Part shown: piece after piece, positions 42,601 to 51,164 of the stretch
Numbering within the stretch: position 1 is the first letter of the stretch
Layout of the letters: each line of letters opens with the position of its first letter
Assembly (NCBI GenBank): GCA_016185425.1
Contig: JACPNQ010000034.1
Location: 372,001-436,000 of the forward strand
Origin: Acidobacteriota bacterium
Lineage (GTDB): Bacteria > Acidobacteriota > Terriglobia > Bryobacterales > Bryobacteraceae
Length of the DNA stretch: 64,000 bases
Direction of reading: 5' to 3'
Position numbers and translations under genes: made by a program
Notes under the pieces: model-generated
Databases searched by the model: none
What the model saw: only the letters and a program-made list of their open reading frames with translations
What the model was told of the DNA's origin: nothing

Positions 42601-43506
42601 CTAGAAATACCCCTCGCGCTTCTTCAATTCCATCGAACCTTCCTGGTCGTGATCGATAATGCGGTTTTCCCGCTCCGAGCGGCGGAACTGCACGAGTTCG
42701 GTGATGATATCCGGCATCGTCGCCGCTTCGCTGCGGATGGCGCCGGTGCAGTATGTGCAGCCCAGCGAACGCATGCGGCTCATGACGAGTTGCGGCTCTT
42801 CGCCGGCCGCGAGCGGCATATTGTGCTCGAGCGGAATGAGCTGATTGCCGCGCACGACCATTTCGCGTTCCTTGGCGAAATAGAGCGGAACGATGGGGAT
42901 GTTCTCGAGTTCGATGTAGCTCCAGACGTCCATTTCTGTCCAGTTGGAGAGCGGGAAGACGCGGATGGACTCGCCTTTTTCGACCTTGCTGTTGTAGAGG
43001 TTCCAGAGCTCGGGGCGCTGCGTTTTGGGATCCCACTGCCCGAACTTGTCGCGGAAAGAGAAAACGCGTTCCTTAGCGCGGGACTTCTCTTCATCGCGGC
43101 GGGCGCCGCCGAAGGCCGCGTCGTACCCGCCCTCTTCGAGCGCGTCGAGAAGGGCCCGTGTTTTGAGCAGCGCGCAGCATTTGCCGGTGCCGAGTTTGAA
43201 GGGGCTGGCGCCTTCCTCGATGGCTTTGCGATTGGTGTGGACGATCAGATCCGCACCGATGCTCTTGGTGAATTCGTCGCGGAAGGCGATCATCTCTTCG
43301 AACTTGTAGGTCGTGTCGACGTGGAGGAGTGGGAAGGGCAGTTTGCCGGGATGGAAAGCCTTCTGGGCAAGGCGGATCATCACGGACGAGTCCTTGCCGA
43401 TGGAGTAGAGCATCACCGGTTTGGCAAACTCGGCGACGACCTCCCGCATGATATGAATGCTTTCGGCTTCCAGCGCGCGCAGATGGCTGAGAGTACGCGA
43501 ATCCAT
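42601..43506 (-). CDS. cysD: Sulfate adenylyltransferase small subunit CysD
   Basis: 301 residues, full length. The ATP-pyrophosphatase motif is LYSIGKDSSVMIRLAQ; LLHVDTTYKFEEMIAFRD, TGKCCALLKT, GGARRDEEKSRAKERVFSFR and LGCTYCTGAIRS are family blocks. It makes adenosine-5'-phosphosulfate from sulfate and ATP together with CysN. A strong GGAGGAG (43513-43519) six bases before ATG marks the start. The spacer to the upstream SnoaL-like gene is 64 bases; no known sulfur riboswitch was recognised in it. Confidence 0.96.
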   Translation of the reverse strand: MDSRTLSHLRALEAESIHIMREVVAEFAKPVMLYSIGKDSSVMIRLAQKAFHPGKLPFPLLHVDTTYKFEEMIAFRDEFTKSIGADLIVHTNRKAIEEGASPFKLGTGKCCALLKTRALLDALEEGGYDAAFGGARRDEEKSRAKERVFSFRDKFGQWDPKTQRPELWNLYNSKVEKGESIRVFPLSNWTEMDVWSYIELENIPIVPLYFAKEREMVVRGNQLIPLEHNMPLAAGEEPQLVMSRMRSLGCTYCTGAIRSEAATMPDIITELVQFRRSERENRIIDHDQEGSMELKKREGYF

Positions 43507-43570
43507 GTGTTACTCCTCCACGGTAGCAGGCGAATCGCCCTATTGTCCATGGGGATTGCGGTATTTGCTT

Positions 43571-43879
43571 TTAGCACAACAGGTTGGCATCGCGGGACAT
43601 TTCCCATCCGCGGTCCGGTTTGCGGCGCAGGACGGAGAGGGTAAAGCCTTTGCGGGATGGTGGGTTCGCCGTTGTTGCATGGCGTGACGGATGGATGGTG
43701 GCGTGTTGGAGGGCCTGGCGAAGGGAGGCGGCTAAGGCTTCTCTGCCGCGCATGGGCGGATTGCCCTGCGTGAGATAGACGACATCTTCGGCCATGAGTT
43801 TGAGGATCGCGTCAATGTCTTCCGCGATGGTGAGGCGTTGCCAGCCGGCAAAGAGGTTGCGGATGAGAGTTTCGTCCAT
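43571..43879 (-). CDS. Short SnoaL-like/NTF2-fold protein
   Basis: 102 residues. The first half (IRNLFAGWQRLTIAEDIDAI, MAEDVVYLTQGNPPMRGREA) and the end (TLSVLRRKPDRGWEMSRDAN) are typical of SgcJ/EcaC-like NTF2 proteins, which are about 130-140 residues. The central ~40 residues that build part of the sheet are missing: HATIHPSRHATTANPPSRKG links both parts directly. This suggests an in-frame deletion; folding and function are doubtful. It lies upstream of cysDN on the same strand. Confidence 0.65.
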   Translation of the reverse strand: MDETLIRNLFAGWQRLTIAEDIDAILKLMAEDVVYLTQGNPPMRGREALAASLRQALQHATIHPSRHATTANPPSRKGFTLSVLRRKPDRGWEMSRDANLLC

Positions 43880-43903
43880 GGCGATTGACCCTACACTGTA
43901 ATT

Positions 43904-45514
43904 ATGCGGCTATTTTTGTTGTTATTGGCTATGATTGGCGTGGTTCCAGCGCAGGAAGCGATTCTTGGTGAGAAGATCCGGGCGCACATCCGGTTTTTGG
44001 CGAGCGATTTGTTGGAAGGGCGCGGAGTCGGGACCAGGGGCGGGGAACTGGCGACGAACTATATTGCGTCGCAACTGGCGATCGCGGGGGCGAAGCCGGC
44101 GGGGGATAACGGCACCTATTTTCAGCGCGTGGACCTGGTGGGGGTGGAGCCGCAGACATCGTCGGAACTGGCGGCGACGAAGGATGGGAAATCCGTTCCT
44201 TTCCATTGGGCAAGTGGATTTGCCGGCAACACGCTGCAGCAAAAGACGCAGGCGAGTTTTGATGCGGAGGCAGTGTTTGTGGGACACGGCATCACGGCGC
44301 CGGAGTTCGATTGGAACGACTACAAGGGCGCTGATTTGAAGGGCAAGGTGGCGGTGTTGTTCACGAATGAACCGCCGGGCGAGGATGCGAAGTTTTTTGG
44401 CGGGAAGGCGCTGACCTATTACGGACGGTGGACGTACAAATACGAAGAAGTGTTCCGGCAGGGCGCCGTGGCATGTGTGCTGATACACACGACGCCGACG
44501 GCGGGGTATGGATGGGAAGTGGTGAAGAGTTCGTGGGGGAAGGAAGATCCCCAGGTGAAACTACGGACGGGCGAGAATGGTCTGGCGTTTGCGGGATGGG
44601 TTTCTCATGCGGCGGGAGAGCAATTGCTGGGGTTGGCGGGATACACCGTGGACGAGATGCTGAAGAAGGCGGACGCGAAGGGCTTTCAGCCGATTCCGCT
44701 GGGGATTCGGATTCGCGGAAATATCGTGGCGAAGGTGCGTCCGATCCAGACGGCAAACGTAGCGGCGATTATTCCGGGGAGCGATCCGATGCTGAGCAAA
44801 GAGGCCGTGATCTTCAGTGCGCATTGGGACCACCTGGGAGTTGGCGACCCTGTGAATGGGGACGCGATTTATAACGGCGCGGTGGACAATGCCTCGGGGT
44901 GCGGGATCCTGATTGAGATTGCGCGGGCGTGGGCCGAGCTACGGAACAGGCCGAAGCGATCGGCGATTTTTCTGGCTGTGACGGCGGAGGAGGGCGGGTT
45001 GCGGGGGTCGGAGGTGTATGCCTCGCGGCCCTTGATTCCTGTGGGGAAGACAGCGCTGAATCTGAACTTCGACGCGTTCTTCCCGTTCGGGCGCGTGAAG
45101 GACGTCGTGGTGAACGGCGCGGAACGGACGACGGTTTTCCCGATTGTGCAGCAGGTGGCGCGGCGGTTTAATTTGACGATCAGACCCGATCCACGGCCGG
45201 AGCAGGGGCACTACTATCGCTCCGATCACTTTGCGTTTGCGAGAGCGGGCGTGCCTGCGTTCTCGATCAACATGGGTGACGAATATATCGGCAAGGATGA
45301 GACGGCGGGGGCGCAGTTGGCGTTTGAGTATAACGCCAAGAACTACCATCAGCCGAGCGACGAATACAAGGAAAGCTGGGACATGGGCGGGATGGAGCAG
45401 ATGGGGCGATTCGGATTTACGATCGGGATGTACGTCGCCAACCAGCCCGCGCTGCCGACCTGGAGGGCGGGCGATGAGTTCCTGCCGGCACGGCAGAAGA
45501 GTTTGGGTCAGTAG
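43904..45514 (+). CDS. Secreted M28 family metallopeptidase with PA domain
   Basis: 536 residues with a signal peptide (MRLFLLLLAMIGVVPAQ). A PA domain is inserted at about 120-270 (VFVGHGITAPEFDWNDYKG, GKVAVLFTNEPP). The dizinc site is visible: SAHWDHLG, NGAVDNASG, TAEEGGLRGS, LNLNFDA and YHQPSDEY. Enzymes of the family are extracellular aminopeptidases. Start codons of this gene and the SnoaL-like gene are divergent with 24 bases between. The end overlaps the convergent P450 gene by seven bases. Confidence 0.92.
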   Translation: MRLFLLLLAMIGVVPAQEAILGEKIRAHIRFLASDLLEGRGVGTRGGELATNYIASQLAIAGAKPAGDNGTYFQRVDLVGVEPQTSSELAATKDGKSVPFHWASGFAGNTLQQKTQASFDAEAVFVGHGITAPEFDWNDYKGADLKGKVAVLFTNEPPGEDAKFFGGKALTYYGRWTYKYEEVFRQGAVACVLIHTTPTAGYGWEVVKSSWGKEDPQVKLRTGENGLAFAGWVSHAAGEQLLGLAGYTVDEMLKKADAKGFQPIPLGIRIRGNIVAKVRPIQTANVAAIIPGSDPMLSKEAVIFSAHWDHLGVGDPVNGDAIYNGAVDNASGCGILIEIARAWAELRNRPKRSAIFLAVTAEEGGLRGSEVYASRPLIPVGKTALNLNFDAFFPFGRVKDVVVNGAERTTVFPIVQQVARRFNLTIRPDPRPEQGHYYRSDHFAFARAGVPAFSINMGDEYIGKDETAGAQLAFEYNAKNYHQPSDEYKESWDMGGMEQMGRFGFTIGMYVANQPALPTWRAGDEFLPARQKSLGQ

Positions 45515-46848
45515 CGTGCTTCCGCGCGGAGTTTGAGTCCGCCCTTGGGACGGAGCGTCAGGAGCGGCGCTAATTCGACGGGTTTGTTGTCTATGCGCCG
45601 GAACTTCCATTTCCGCGCCAAGGCGGCGAGGATGAGCACGCCCTCCATCCAGGCAAATCGCTCGCCGATGCATAGGCGGGGGCCTCCGCCGAAGGGGTAG
45701 TAGGCGAATTTGGGACGATCGGGATCGTCCGCGGCCCAGCGTTCCGGCAGAAATCGCCCGGGCTCCGGCCACCATTTGGCGGAGCGATGCATGGTGTAAG
45801 GGCTGAGCAGGACGATGGACTTGCGGGGGACTGTGTAGCCGCCGAGCTCGAGATCGGTGGTGGCCATGCGGCCGATGGCCCAGGCGGGCGGATAGAGGCG
45901 AATCGTTTCGGCGAAGATGTGGTCGGTGTAGGAGAGGCGGGGAACATCGTCGAATGTTGGTTCGCGACCGCCAAGCACTTCATCGATTTCGCCGTGCATG
46001 CGAGCTTCGACATCGGGATGCTGGGCGAGGAGATACCAGGCCCAAGTGAGAGCGGTGGCCGTCGTCTCGTGCCCCGCGACGAAGAGCGTAAGGGTTTCGT
46101 CGCGGACCTGTTTGTCGGTCATGCCGGTGTTGTCGCCTTCGGCGTCGCGGGCAAGCAGGAGCATGGAGAGCAGATCGCCGGTATCCTCGCCGCTACCCCG
46201 CCGTTCGCCGATGATCCGATAGATCGTGGCGTCGAGCGTCTCGCCCGCCTTCTGAAATCGACGCATGAACGGGAGCGGGAGGTACTGCAGATACTGAGAT
46301 AGCGGGAACATGAGCACCGGCATCATCGCAATCAGCGCATTCATGGCTTCGCCGACGGAGACAGCATCCTCCTCGACCTCCGCACTGAAGAGCGTGCGGC
46401 CGACGATGGAGAGTGTGAGGCGCATCATCTCGCGATCGATATCCACGACGGCGCCATCGTCATAGCGGCGGTGGGAGCGCAAAGCGAGAGCACTCATGTC
46501 GCCGGCGTAGCGGATGAGGCGGTCGCGGTGGAAGGCGGGTTGGACCAGCCGGCGCTGGCGAAGATGAGATGCGCCTTCGTTGGTCAACAATCCTTCGCCG
46601 AGCAGACTCTTCGCGCGCTGGAGGATGCGGCTCTTCATGAAGTGTGGATTCTTCGTGACGAGCACCTCCTGCACGAGCGCGGGCGAGTTCACGTAGTACA
46701 TGTGCTGGTGGCCTGCGCGGAAGTAGCAGAGATCGCCAAACTCAGCGGAGCACTTTGTGAGGAAGCCTAGAGAGTCGGCACGGAACGCGCTGAAGCTGCC
46801 GCCGATGGAGCGGTTGCGCGGACCGGGAGGCCTGAGCAGGGCAGCCAA
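45508..46848 (-). CDS. Cytochrome P450
   Basis: 446 residues. Oxygen-binding helix LFVAGHETTATALTWAWYLL, the ExxR helix ETIRLYPP and the haem loop FGGGPRLCIGERFA with C393 as the iron ligand are complete. LARDAEGDNTGMTDKQVRDE and the overall layout resemble class E (CYP102-like/CYP4-like) fatty-acid type P450s, but no reductase domain is fused. It needs a separate ferredoxin or reductase, and none is adjacent. It is three bases downstream of the copper monooxygenase gene on the same strand, suggesting co-expression. Confidence 0.93.
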   Translation of the reverse strand: MAALLRPPGPRNRSIGGSFSAFRADSLGFLTKCSAEFGDLCYFRAGHQHMYYVNSPALVQEVLVTKNPHFMKSRILQRAKSLLGEGLLTNEGASHLRQRRLVQPAFHRDRLIRYAGDMSALALRSHRRYDDGAVVDIDREMMRLTLSIVGRTLFSAEVEEDAVSVGEAMNALIAMMPVLMFPLSQYLQYLPLPFMRRFQKAGETLDATIYRIIGERRGSGEDTGDLLSMLLLARDAEGDNTGMTDKQVRDETLTLFVAGHETTATALTWAWYLLAQHPDVEARMHGEIDEVLGGREPTFDDVPRLSYTDHIFAETIRLYPPAWAIGRMATTDLELGGYTVPRKSIVLLSPYTMHRSAKWWPEPGRFLPERWAADDPDRPKFAYYPFGGGPRLCIGERFAWMEGVLILAALARKWKFRRIDNKPVELAPLLTLRPKGGLKLRAEARY

Positions 46849-46851
46849 CCG

Positions 46852-48144
46852 CTACCGCCGGTTGTTGTGCTTCTGGAATTTCAACTGGTCGATGATGCTG
46901 GGATTATCGAAGGCGAGGCCGAGGAAGCCGAGGCACATCTCGTCTTCGGTCCCTTCGCCCCAGCGCACGTCCTTCAGCGGGTTGGACGGGTTGCGTGGAT
47001 TATCGGCCGTGTTGTTGAAGCGGCAGGAAACCTTCAAATTGTCGAAAACGTTCAGGCGCAGCGGCTCTTCGAACGCGTAGAAGCCCTGCCAGTTGAAGTC
47101 CCAGTCGTCGATCTTAACGAAGGAATCATTCGCACGGCCGAAACTGTTGGTTCGCGTGATCTCGATTTGCCTGCCGAGCAGGTGCATGTGAGGCACGACC
47201 ATGTAAAGCGTCGCCGCGAGCCCTGGGAGCACCGGGACGGAGGCCGTGACCGGATAATCGGCGGCCCCGGCGGGGATTTTGAACGAAGTATTGACGAGCG
47301 GGATGAATACCATCCGCTTGCTCATCTTCTCCTCTTGCTTGGCGAAGTAGAGACCAACCTTCGTCTGATCGCTGTGCACCTTGCCGGCGGGAAAGTAGTG
47401 CATCTGAACGATGACGCGGGCACCCTTCGGCAGCAGCAGGCCGACGCCGTCGGGCAGCGTTCCCGTGCGCGAGCCGGGCACCCATCCGCCGAGCATCGAC
47501 CCTGGTCCGAGCTGGATTCCTTCCCCCGGGCCGCCGAAGCACTCGTAGCCAGGCTCTTCGTCTTTTGCGTCGAGCTCGGCCGATTTGCTTGACGTGTCGA
47601 TGTAGAGGATGACGTGATGGACTACCTGGCGATTGCCGGGAACGATCTGTATCGACTTCACCCAACGATCGTCGTCGAAGTCTGTGGGTACGACGAAGCA
47701 GCGGTAGATGTCCTTGCGGCGTGGGACATTGTAGAGCTCCGGCATTCGAATGACGGCGTCCGGTTCGCCCAACTGCCATTCGCCGGTTTCGGCTTTGGGT
47801 TCGGGCAGGTCGGCCGGGTCGCCTTCGGGAGCGCCCACGGTGTACCAATCGAGGATAATTTGGCGCTCTTCGTCGGTCAGGCTGAAATCGTTCTTGAACT
47901 TGCCATGCGCGTCGACGGGTTTCCACGGCGGCATGATTCTGTCCTTCACGACGCGCTGGATGTCATCACCCCACGTGGTGGCGGCGGAGTAGGAGTCGAG
48001 TGCGAAGGGCGCGATGTCGCCGGCGCGATGGCAGCCCTGGCACTTCGCCATGTACAGGCGCGCGATTTCCTTCGAATACGTGACCTCCGCATTGACGAGC
48101 GGTGCGAATGCGAATAAGGAAATCAGAATGAGAGCGGGCTTCAT
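46852..48144 (-). CDS. Cytochrome c fused to a PHM-like copper type II monooxygenase domain
   Basis: 430 residues with a signal peptide (ALILISLFAFAPLVNA). The haem motif CQGCH is at 35-39 in a ~100-residue cytochrome domain. The rest resembles ascorbate-dependent copper monooxygenases (PHM/DBM): HH in VVHHVILY and His in VQMHYFPAG match the first copper site; HMH in VVPHMHLLG and Met in EDEMCLGF match the second. Periplasmic hydroxylation with electrons supplied by the attached haem instead of ascorbate is an inference. It sits three bases before the P450 gene. Confidence 0.85.
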   Translation of the reverse strand: MKPALILISLFAFAPLVNAEVTYSKEIARLYMAKCQGCHRAGDIAPFALDSYSAATTWGDDIQRVVKDRIMPPWKPVDAHGKFKNDFSLTDEERQIILDWYTVGAPEGDPADLPEPKAETGEWQLGEPDAVIRMPELYNVPRRKDIYRCFVVPTDFDDDRWVKSIQIVPGNRQVVHHVILYIDTSSKSAELDAKDEEPGYECFGGPGEGIQLGPGSMLGGWVPGSRTGTLPDGVGLLLPKGARVIVQMHYFPAGKVHSDQTKVGLYFAKQEEKMSKRMVFIPLVNTSFKIPAGAADYPVTASVPVLPGLAATLYMVVPHMHLLGRQIEITRTNSFGRANDSFVKIDDWDFNWQGFYAFEEPLRLNVFDNLKVSCRFNNTADNPRNPSNPLKDVRWGEGTEDEMCLGFLGLAFDNPSIIDQLKFQKHNNRR

Positions 48145-48165
48145 ACGCCTTCTCCCATTATTAAC

Positions 48166-48645
48166 CTACTTCACGACCGTTGCGATGGCCTGTGCTTCGG
48201 CGGACTTGCCTTCACCGACCGGTCCTACCTTTTCGGCGGTCTTGAACTTGACGCTCACCTGGTCGAGTTCGAGGCCCAGGATGCGGGCGATGTTCTCGCG
48301 AATGGGCTGCCGGAAGTCCTTCAGTTTTGGCCGCTGCAGGATGACGGTCGTATCGACGTTGGCAATGGACCAGCCGCGTTCGCGGACAAGCATAGCGGCG
48401 TGGGCGAGAAAGCGGTCGCTTGACGCGCCTTTCCACCGCGGGTCGGAATCCGGGAAGTGCATACCGATATCGCCGAGCGCGAGTGCGCCGAGGAGAGCGT
48501 CGGTCAAGGCGTGCAGAAGGATATCTGCGTCGGAGTGGCCGTCGAGGCCGAACTCGCAAGGAATCGTGATGCCGCCAAGGATGAGCGGCCGGCCATCGGC
48601 GACGCGGTGATTGTCCCAGCCGAGGCCGGTACGAATGGCGGTCAT
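48166..48645 (-). CDS. ispF: 2-C-methyl-D-erythritol 2,4-cyclodiphosphate synthase IspF
   Basis: MEP-pathway isoprenoid synthesis. 159 residues. Metal ligands D11 and H13 (GWDNHR) and the HSDADILLHALTDALLGA helix, GDIGMHFPDSDPRW and FKTAEKVG are conserved. The GWDNH start replaces the more common GYDVH but keeps both ligands. It is coupled to ispD by a four-base ATGA overlap. Confidence 0.96.
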   Translation of the reverse strand: MTAIRTGLGWDNHRVADGRPLILGGITIPCEFGLDGHSDADILLHALTDALLGALALGDIGMHFPDSDPRWKGASSDRFLAHAAMLVRERGWSIANVDTTVILQRPKLKDFRQPIRENIARILGLELDQVSVKFKTAEKVGPVGEGKSAEAQAIATVVK

Positions 48646-49364
48646 GCCGAATCGCGCTCTTTTTCTTCCGCGAGAAAGAGTTTGGCCAGGTAGAGGTCAG
48701 TGGGCTTGGTGATCTTGATGTTCCGGTCGCTGCCGGGGACGATGTGGATGTTGACGTTGTCGAGGCGCTCGACAAGGCTTGCCTCGTCGGTGCCAACGAA
48801 GCCATCGGCGGCGGCTTTCGCGAAGGCTTCCCGGATGACCGGGAGAGAGAAGACCTGGGGCGTCTGCGCCATGACGAGGCGTTCGCGGGGGATCGTGGTT
48901 TCGATGCGATTCAAATGCACGCGCTTGACGGTGTCGACGGGAACGATGCCGAGAATGGCGGCGCCGCAGGAGGAGGCTTCGTCGATAGCCTTTTCGACGG
49001 CTTCGATGTCGACGAACGGGCGCACGGCGTCATGCACGGCTACCAACGCCGTATCCGGACTGAGATGGTTTAGAGCGTTCTCCACCGACTGCTGCCGCGA
49101 TTCGCCGCCTACTACGAGCCGCACCGGTTTGGCGAGCGATTCGCGGTCCAGGAGGTCCTGCACCCACACAATGTCGTCGGCGCGAAGGGCCACGAGGATC
49201 TCCGTGATGGCCGCACACCGGGCGAACTTCCGAATGGTGTGCAAGAGGATGGGCACACCTTCGAGTTGCAGGAACTGCTTACGGCTCTGCGTGCCGCCTT
49301 CCGGTTGGGATTTGGCCATACGGGTACCCAAACCCGCAGCAGGTAAAATAACGGCGACTTTCAT
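48642..49364 (-). CDS. ispD: 2-C-methyl-D-erythritol 4-phosphate cytidylyltransferase IspD
   Basis: 240 residues. Nucleotide-binding LPAAGLGTRM, RKQFLQLEGVPILLHTI, VHDAVRPFV, MAQTPQVF and the late NIKITKPTDL motif are all present. A short insertion (SQPEGGTQS) sits between the CTP loop and the RKQF block. It makes CDP-methylerythritol, upstream of IspF by one enzyme (IspE, not in the window). The upstream gene is a PIN/TRAM protein 36 bases away, the same neighbourhood as yacL-ispD in Bacillota. Confidence 0.96.
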   Translation of the reverse strand: MKVAVILPAAGLGTRMAKSQPEGGTQSRKQFLQLEGVPILLHTIRKFARCAAITEILVALRADDIVWVQDLLDRESLAKPVRLVVGGESRQQSVENALNHLSPDTALVAVHDAVRPFVDIEAVEKAIDEASSCGAAILGIVPVDTVKRVHLNRIETTIPRERLVMAQTPQVFSLPVIREAFAKAAADGFVGTDEASLVERLDNVNIHIVPGSDRNIKITKPTDLYLAKLFLAEEKERDSA

Positions 49365-49400
49365 TATGGAATGGGCCTAATTTGCTATTGTAAGCCCGAA

Positions 49401-50435
49401 TCAGTGCGATGCGGCGCGCTCGACGGGTTTTTCGGCCATGTGCACTCGATCGTCGTAACGGCCGAAGATCATCTTGCCGGCGGTGGTTTGGAGGACGCTG
49501 GTGACGGTGATCTCCACGGTTTTGGAGATCAGCTTCTTGGCGTTGTCCACGACCACCATGGTGCCGTCATCGAGGTATGCGACTCCCTGATTGAACTCTT
49601 TGCCCTCTTTGAGGATGAACACCTTCATCGTTTCACCAGGCAGAACCACCGGTTTCAGCGCGTTGGCGAGCTCATTAATATTCAGAACCTCCACGCCGTG
49701 CAGCGTGGCAACCTTGTTCAGGTTGAAGTCATTGGTGACAACTTTGCAGTTATAGAGCTTGGCGAGCTCGATTAACTTCATGTCTACTTCGCGGACTTGC
49801 GGGAAGTCTTCCTCGACGATACGGACCTGGAGATCGGGGTTTTTTTGGATCTTTTGGAGGATATCGAGGCCGCGCCGGCCGCGGTTGCGTTTCATGGAGT
49901 CGGCCGAATCGGCGACGAGCTGGAGTTCGCGAAGGACGAATTGCGGAATGACGAGAATGCCGTCGAGGAAGCCGGTTTCGACGAGGTCGGCGATGCGGCC
50001 GTCGATGATGACGGAGGTGTCGAGGATTTTGAACTGCTGTTTGGTGGAGGTTTCGCCGCCGAAGACGCCGCCGAGTGCGGCGAGGTTGATCATCTCGCCT
50101 TTGTGCGCGCCGACGGCGAGGCCGCAGTAGGTCATCCAGAGGAGTATGGAAAGGTGGAGGAAGGGGAGCGTAGCGCGGTCGCCGGAGAAGACCTTATCGA
50201 GGACGAGGGTGATGAGATAGGCGCCGACGATGCCGAGAAGACTGCCGATGGCGGCACCGAGGAGGCGTTTCAGAGTGACTTCGCGGATCTGGTGCTCAAA
50301 GAAGAGGATGACCGCACAGAGGGCGCCGCCGGCTAGCGCAGCCAAGGGTGGGTCCAGCCCAAACGGTTTGAAGAACCAGGCTGAGGCGGTCATCAAGAGG
50401 AGGAGCGCCACTCGAAGTAAAAGAAAGTCTCGCAT
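49401..50435 (-). CDS. YacL-like membrane protein with PIN and TRAM domains
   Basis: 344 residues. About four N-terminal membrane helices (5-20, 31-46, 59-80, 92-109) precede a PIN nuclease-like domain starting at D139 (ILDTSVIIDGRI), with LIELAKLYNCKVVTNDFNL carrying the late Asp pair, and a TRAM domain (LPGETMKVFILKEGKEFNQG, MVVVDNAKKLI). RNA cleavage or binding at the membrane is inferred from the fold; the substrate is unknown. Located just upstream of ispD as in other phyla. Confidence 0.9.
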   Translation of the reverse strand: MRDFLLLRVALLLLMTASAWFFKPFGLDPPLAALAGGALCAVILFFEHQIREVTLKRLLGAAIGSLLGIVGAYLITLVLDKVFSGDRATLPFLHLSILLWMTYCGLAVGAHKGEMINLAALGGVFGGETSTKQQFKILDTSVIIDGRIADLVETGFLDGILVIPQFVLRELQLVADSADSMKRNRGRRGLDILQKIQKNPDLQVRIVEEDFPQVREVDMKLIELAKLYNCKVVTNDFNLNKVATLHGVEVLNINELANALKPVVLPGETMKVFILKEGKEFNQGVAYLDDGTMVVVDNAKKLISKTVEITVTSVLQTTAGKMIFGRYDDRVHMAEKPVERAASH

Positions 50436-50512
50436 GCGTTCCTCTTGAGGATCGAGGAATTAATTTATCTCACGCGGCCCGGCGGCGCAATGGGTCTTTT
50501 GCCGCGGACAAT

Positions 50513-50547
50513 GAAAAAAGGCGATCCGCTGAGGATCGCCTTTTTTT
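50513..50547. terminator. Bidirectional intrinsic terminator
   Basis: AAAAAAGGCGATCC - GCTGA - GGATCGCCTTTTTTT forms a strong stem of GGCGATCC/GGATCGCC (50520-50527 with 50533-50540) with A and T runs on either side, so it can terminate on both strands. It lies just after the stop of the minus-strand RRM gene (50566) and upstream of the PIN/TRAM gene. Confidence 0.85.
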
Positions 50548-50565
50548 GAACTGGCTGTATTTGGT

Positions 50566-50994
50566 TTACAGCGCCTTCGCCAACTCCTCAGCGAACGCGC
50601 TGGTGGCCTGGGGCTTGTTGCTTTTGCGCTTCGCCGCGTTGGGAGCGCCCGCGTCGCGGTTTAGCCGCGGACGCTTGTTCCTATCGGCGCCCGGCGCGCC
50701 AGTCATTGGACCAGCGGCTTTTACGGGAGCTCCGCCTTTGGACTTCGGCGGCTGTGCTGGGTTAGCACGTAGGAGGCGATCTTCCAGAGGCGCGCGATCA
50801 AATCGGCGGATGATCGAATTCATCTCCTCCACATTGGGAGCTTCGATGAATGCGAACCCTTTGGACTCTTGTGTTTCGGGGTTACGGATGACCTTGATGG
50901 AATCAGCTACCAGGTTCTCAGCGGAGAGCCAGGACTTAATATCGTCAGCAGTCACCCAGGCAGGAAGGTTGCCAAGGAAAACGGTGTTACTCAT
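50566..50994 (-). CDS. RNA-binding protein with one RRM domain
   Basis: 142 residues from ATG 50994; codons further upstream are open but do not look like protein. The RRM has RNP2 VFLGNLP and RNP1 KGFAFIEA, and the C-terminal ~60 residues are Pro/Lys/Arg/Ala-rich and disordered (RNKRPRLNRDAGAPNAAKRK). Glycine-rich-tail or basic-tail RRM proteins in bacteria are often cold- or stress-regulated, but nothing in this sequence proves that. It stands alone between two terminators. Confidence 0.87.
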   Translation of the reverse strand: MSNTVFLGNLPAWVTADDIKSWLSAENLVADSIKVIRNPETQESKGFAFIEAPNVEEMNSIIRRFDRAPLEDRLLRANPAQPPKSKGGAPVKAAGPMTGAPGADRNKRPRLNRDAGAPNAAKRKSNKPQATSAFAEELAKAL

Positions 50995-51110
50995 TCGGCG
51001 GCGTTGTACCACTCCGTTGCGGTGGGATTTTCGAGGGAATTCCTCGGGGAGCATTCCCATGCTAGCACACGCGCAGTGGTGTGCAAACACAACACTTAGT
51101 GAATTGCAAG

Positions 51111-51139
51111 AAAAAAGCCGTTCCGGGAGCGGAAACGGC
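51111..51139 (-). terminator. Intrinsic terminator of serA
   Basis: On the minus strand GCCGTTTCCG and CGGAACGGC pair with one bulged base around a short loop, followed by TTTTTTC. It starts 25 bases after the serA stop at 51165. Confidence 0.8.
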
Positions 51140-51164
51140 CAAATTCTTGCCTTCGATCAACTTT

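Noticed and set aside
43507..43570. Sulfur-type riboswitch before cysD
   Set aside because: Only 64 bases are available between the two genes and no conserved SAM-riboswitch core or other known sulfur-responsive motif is visible.
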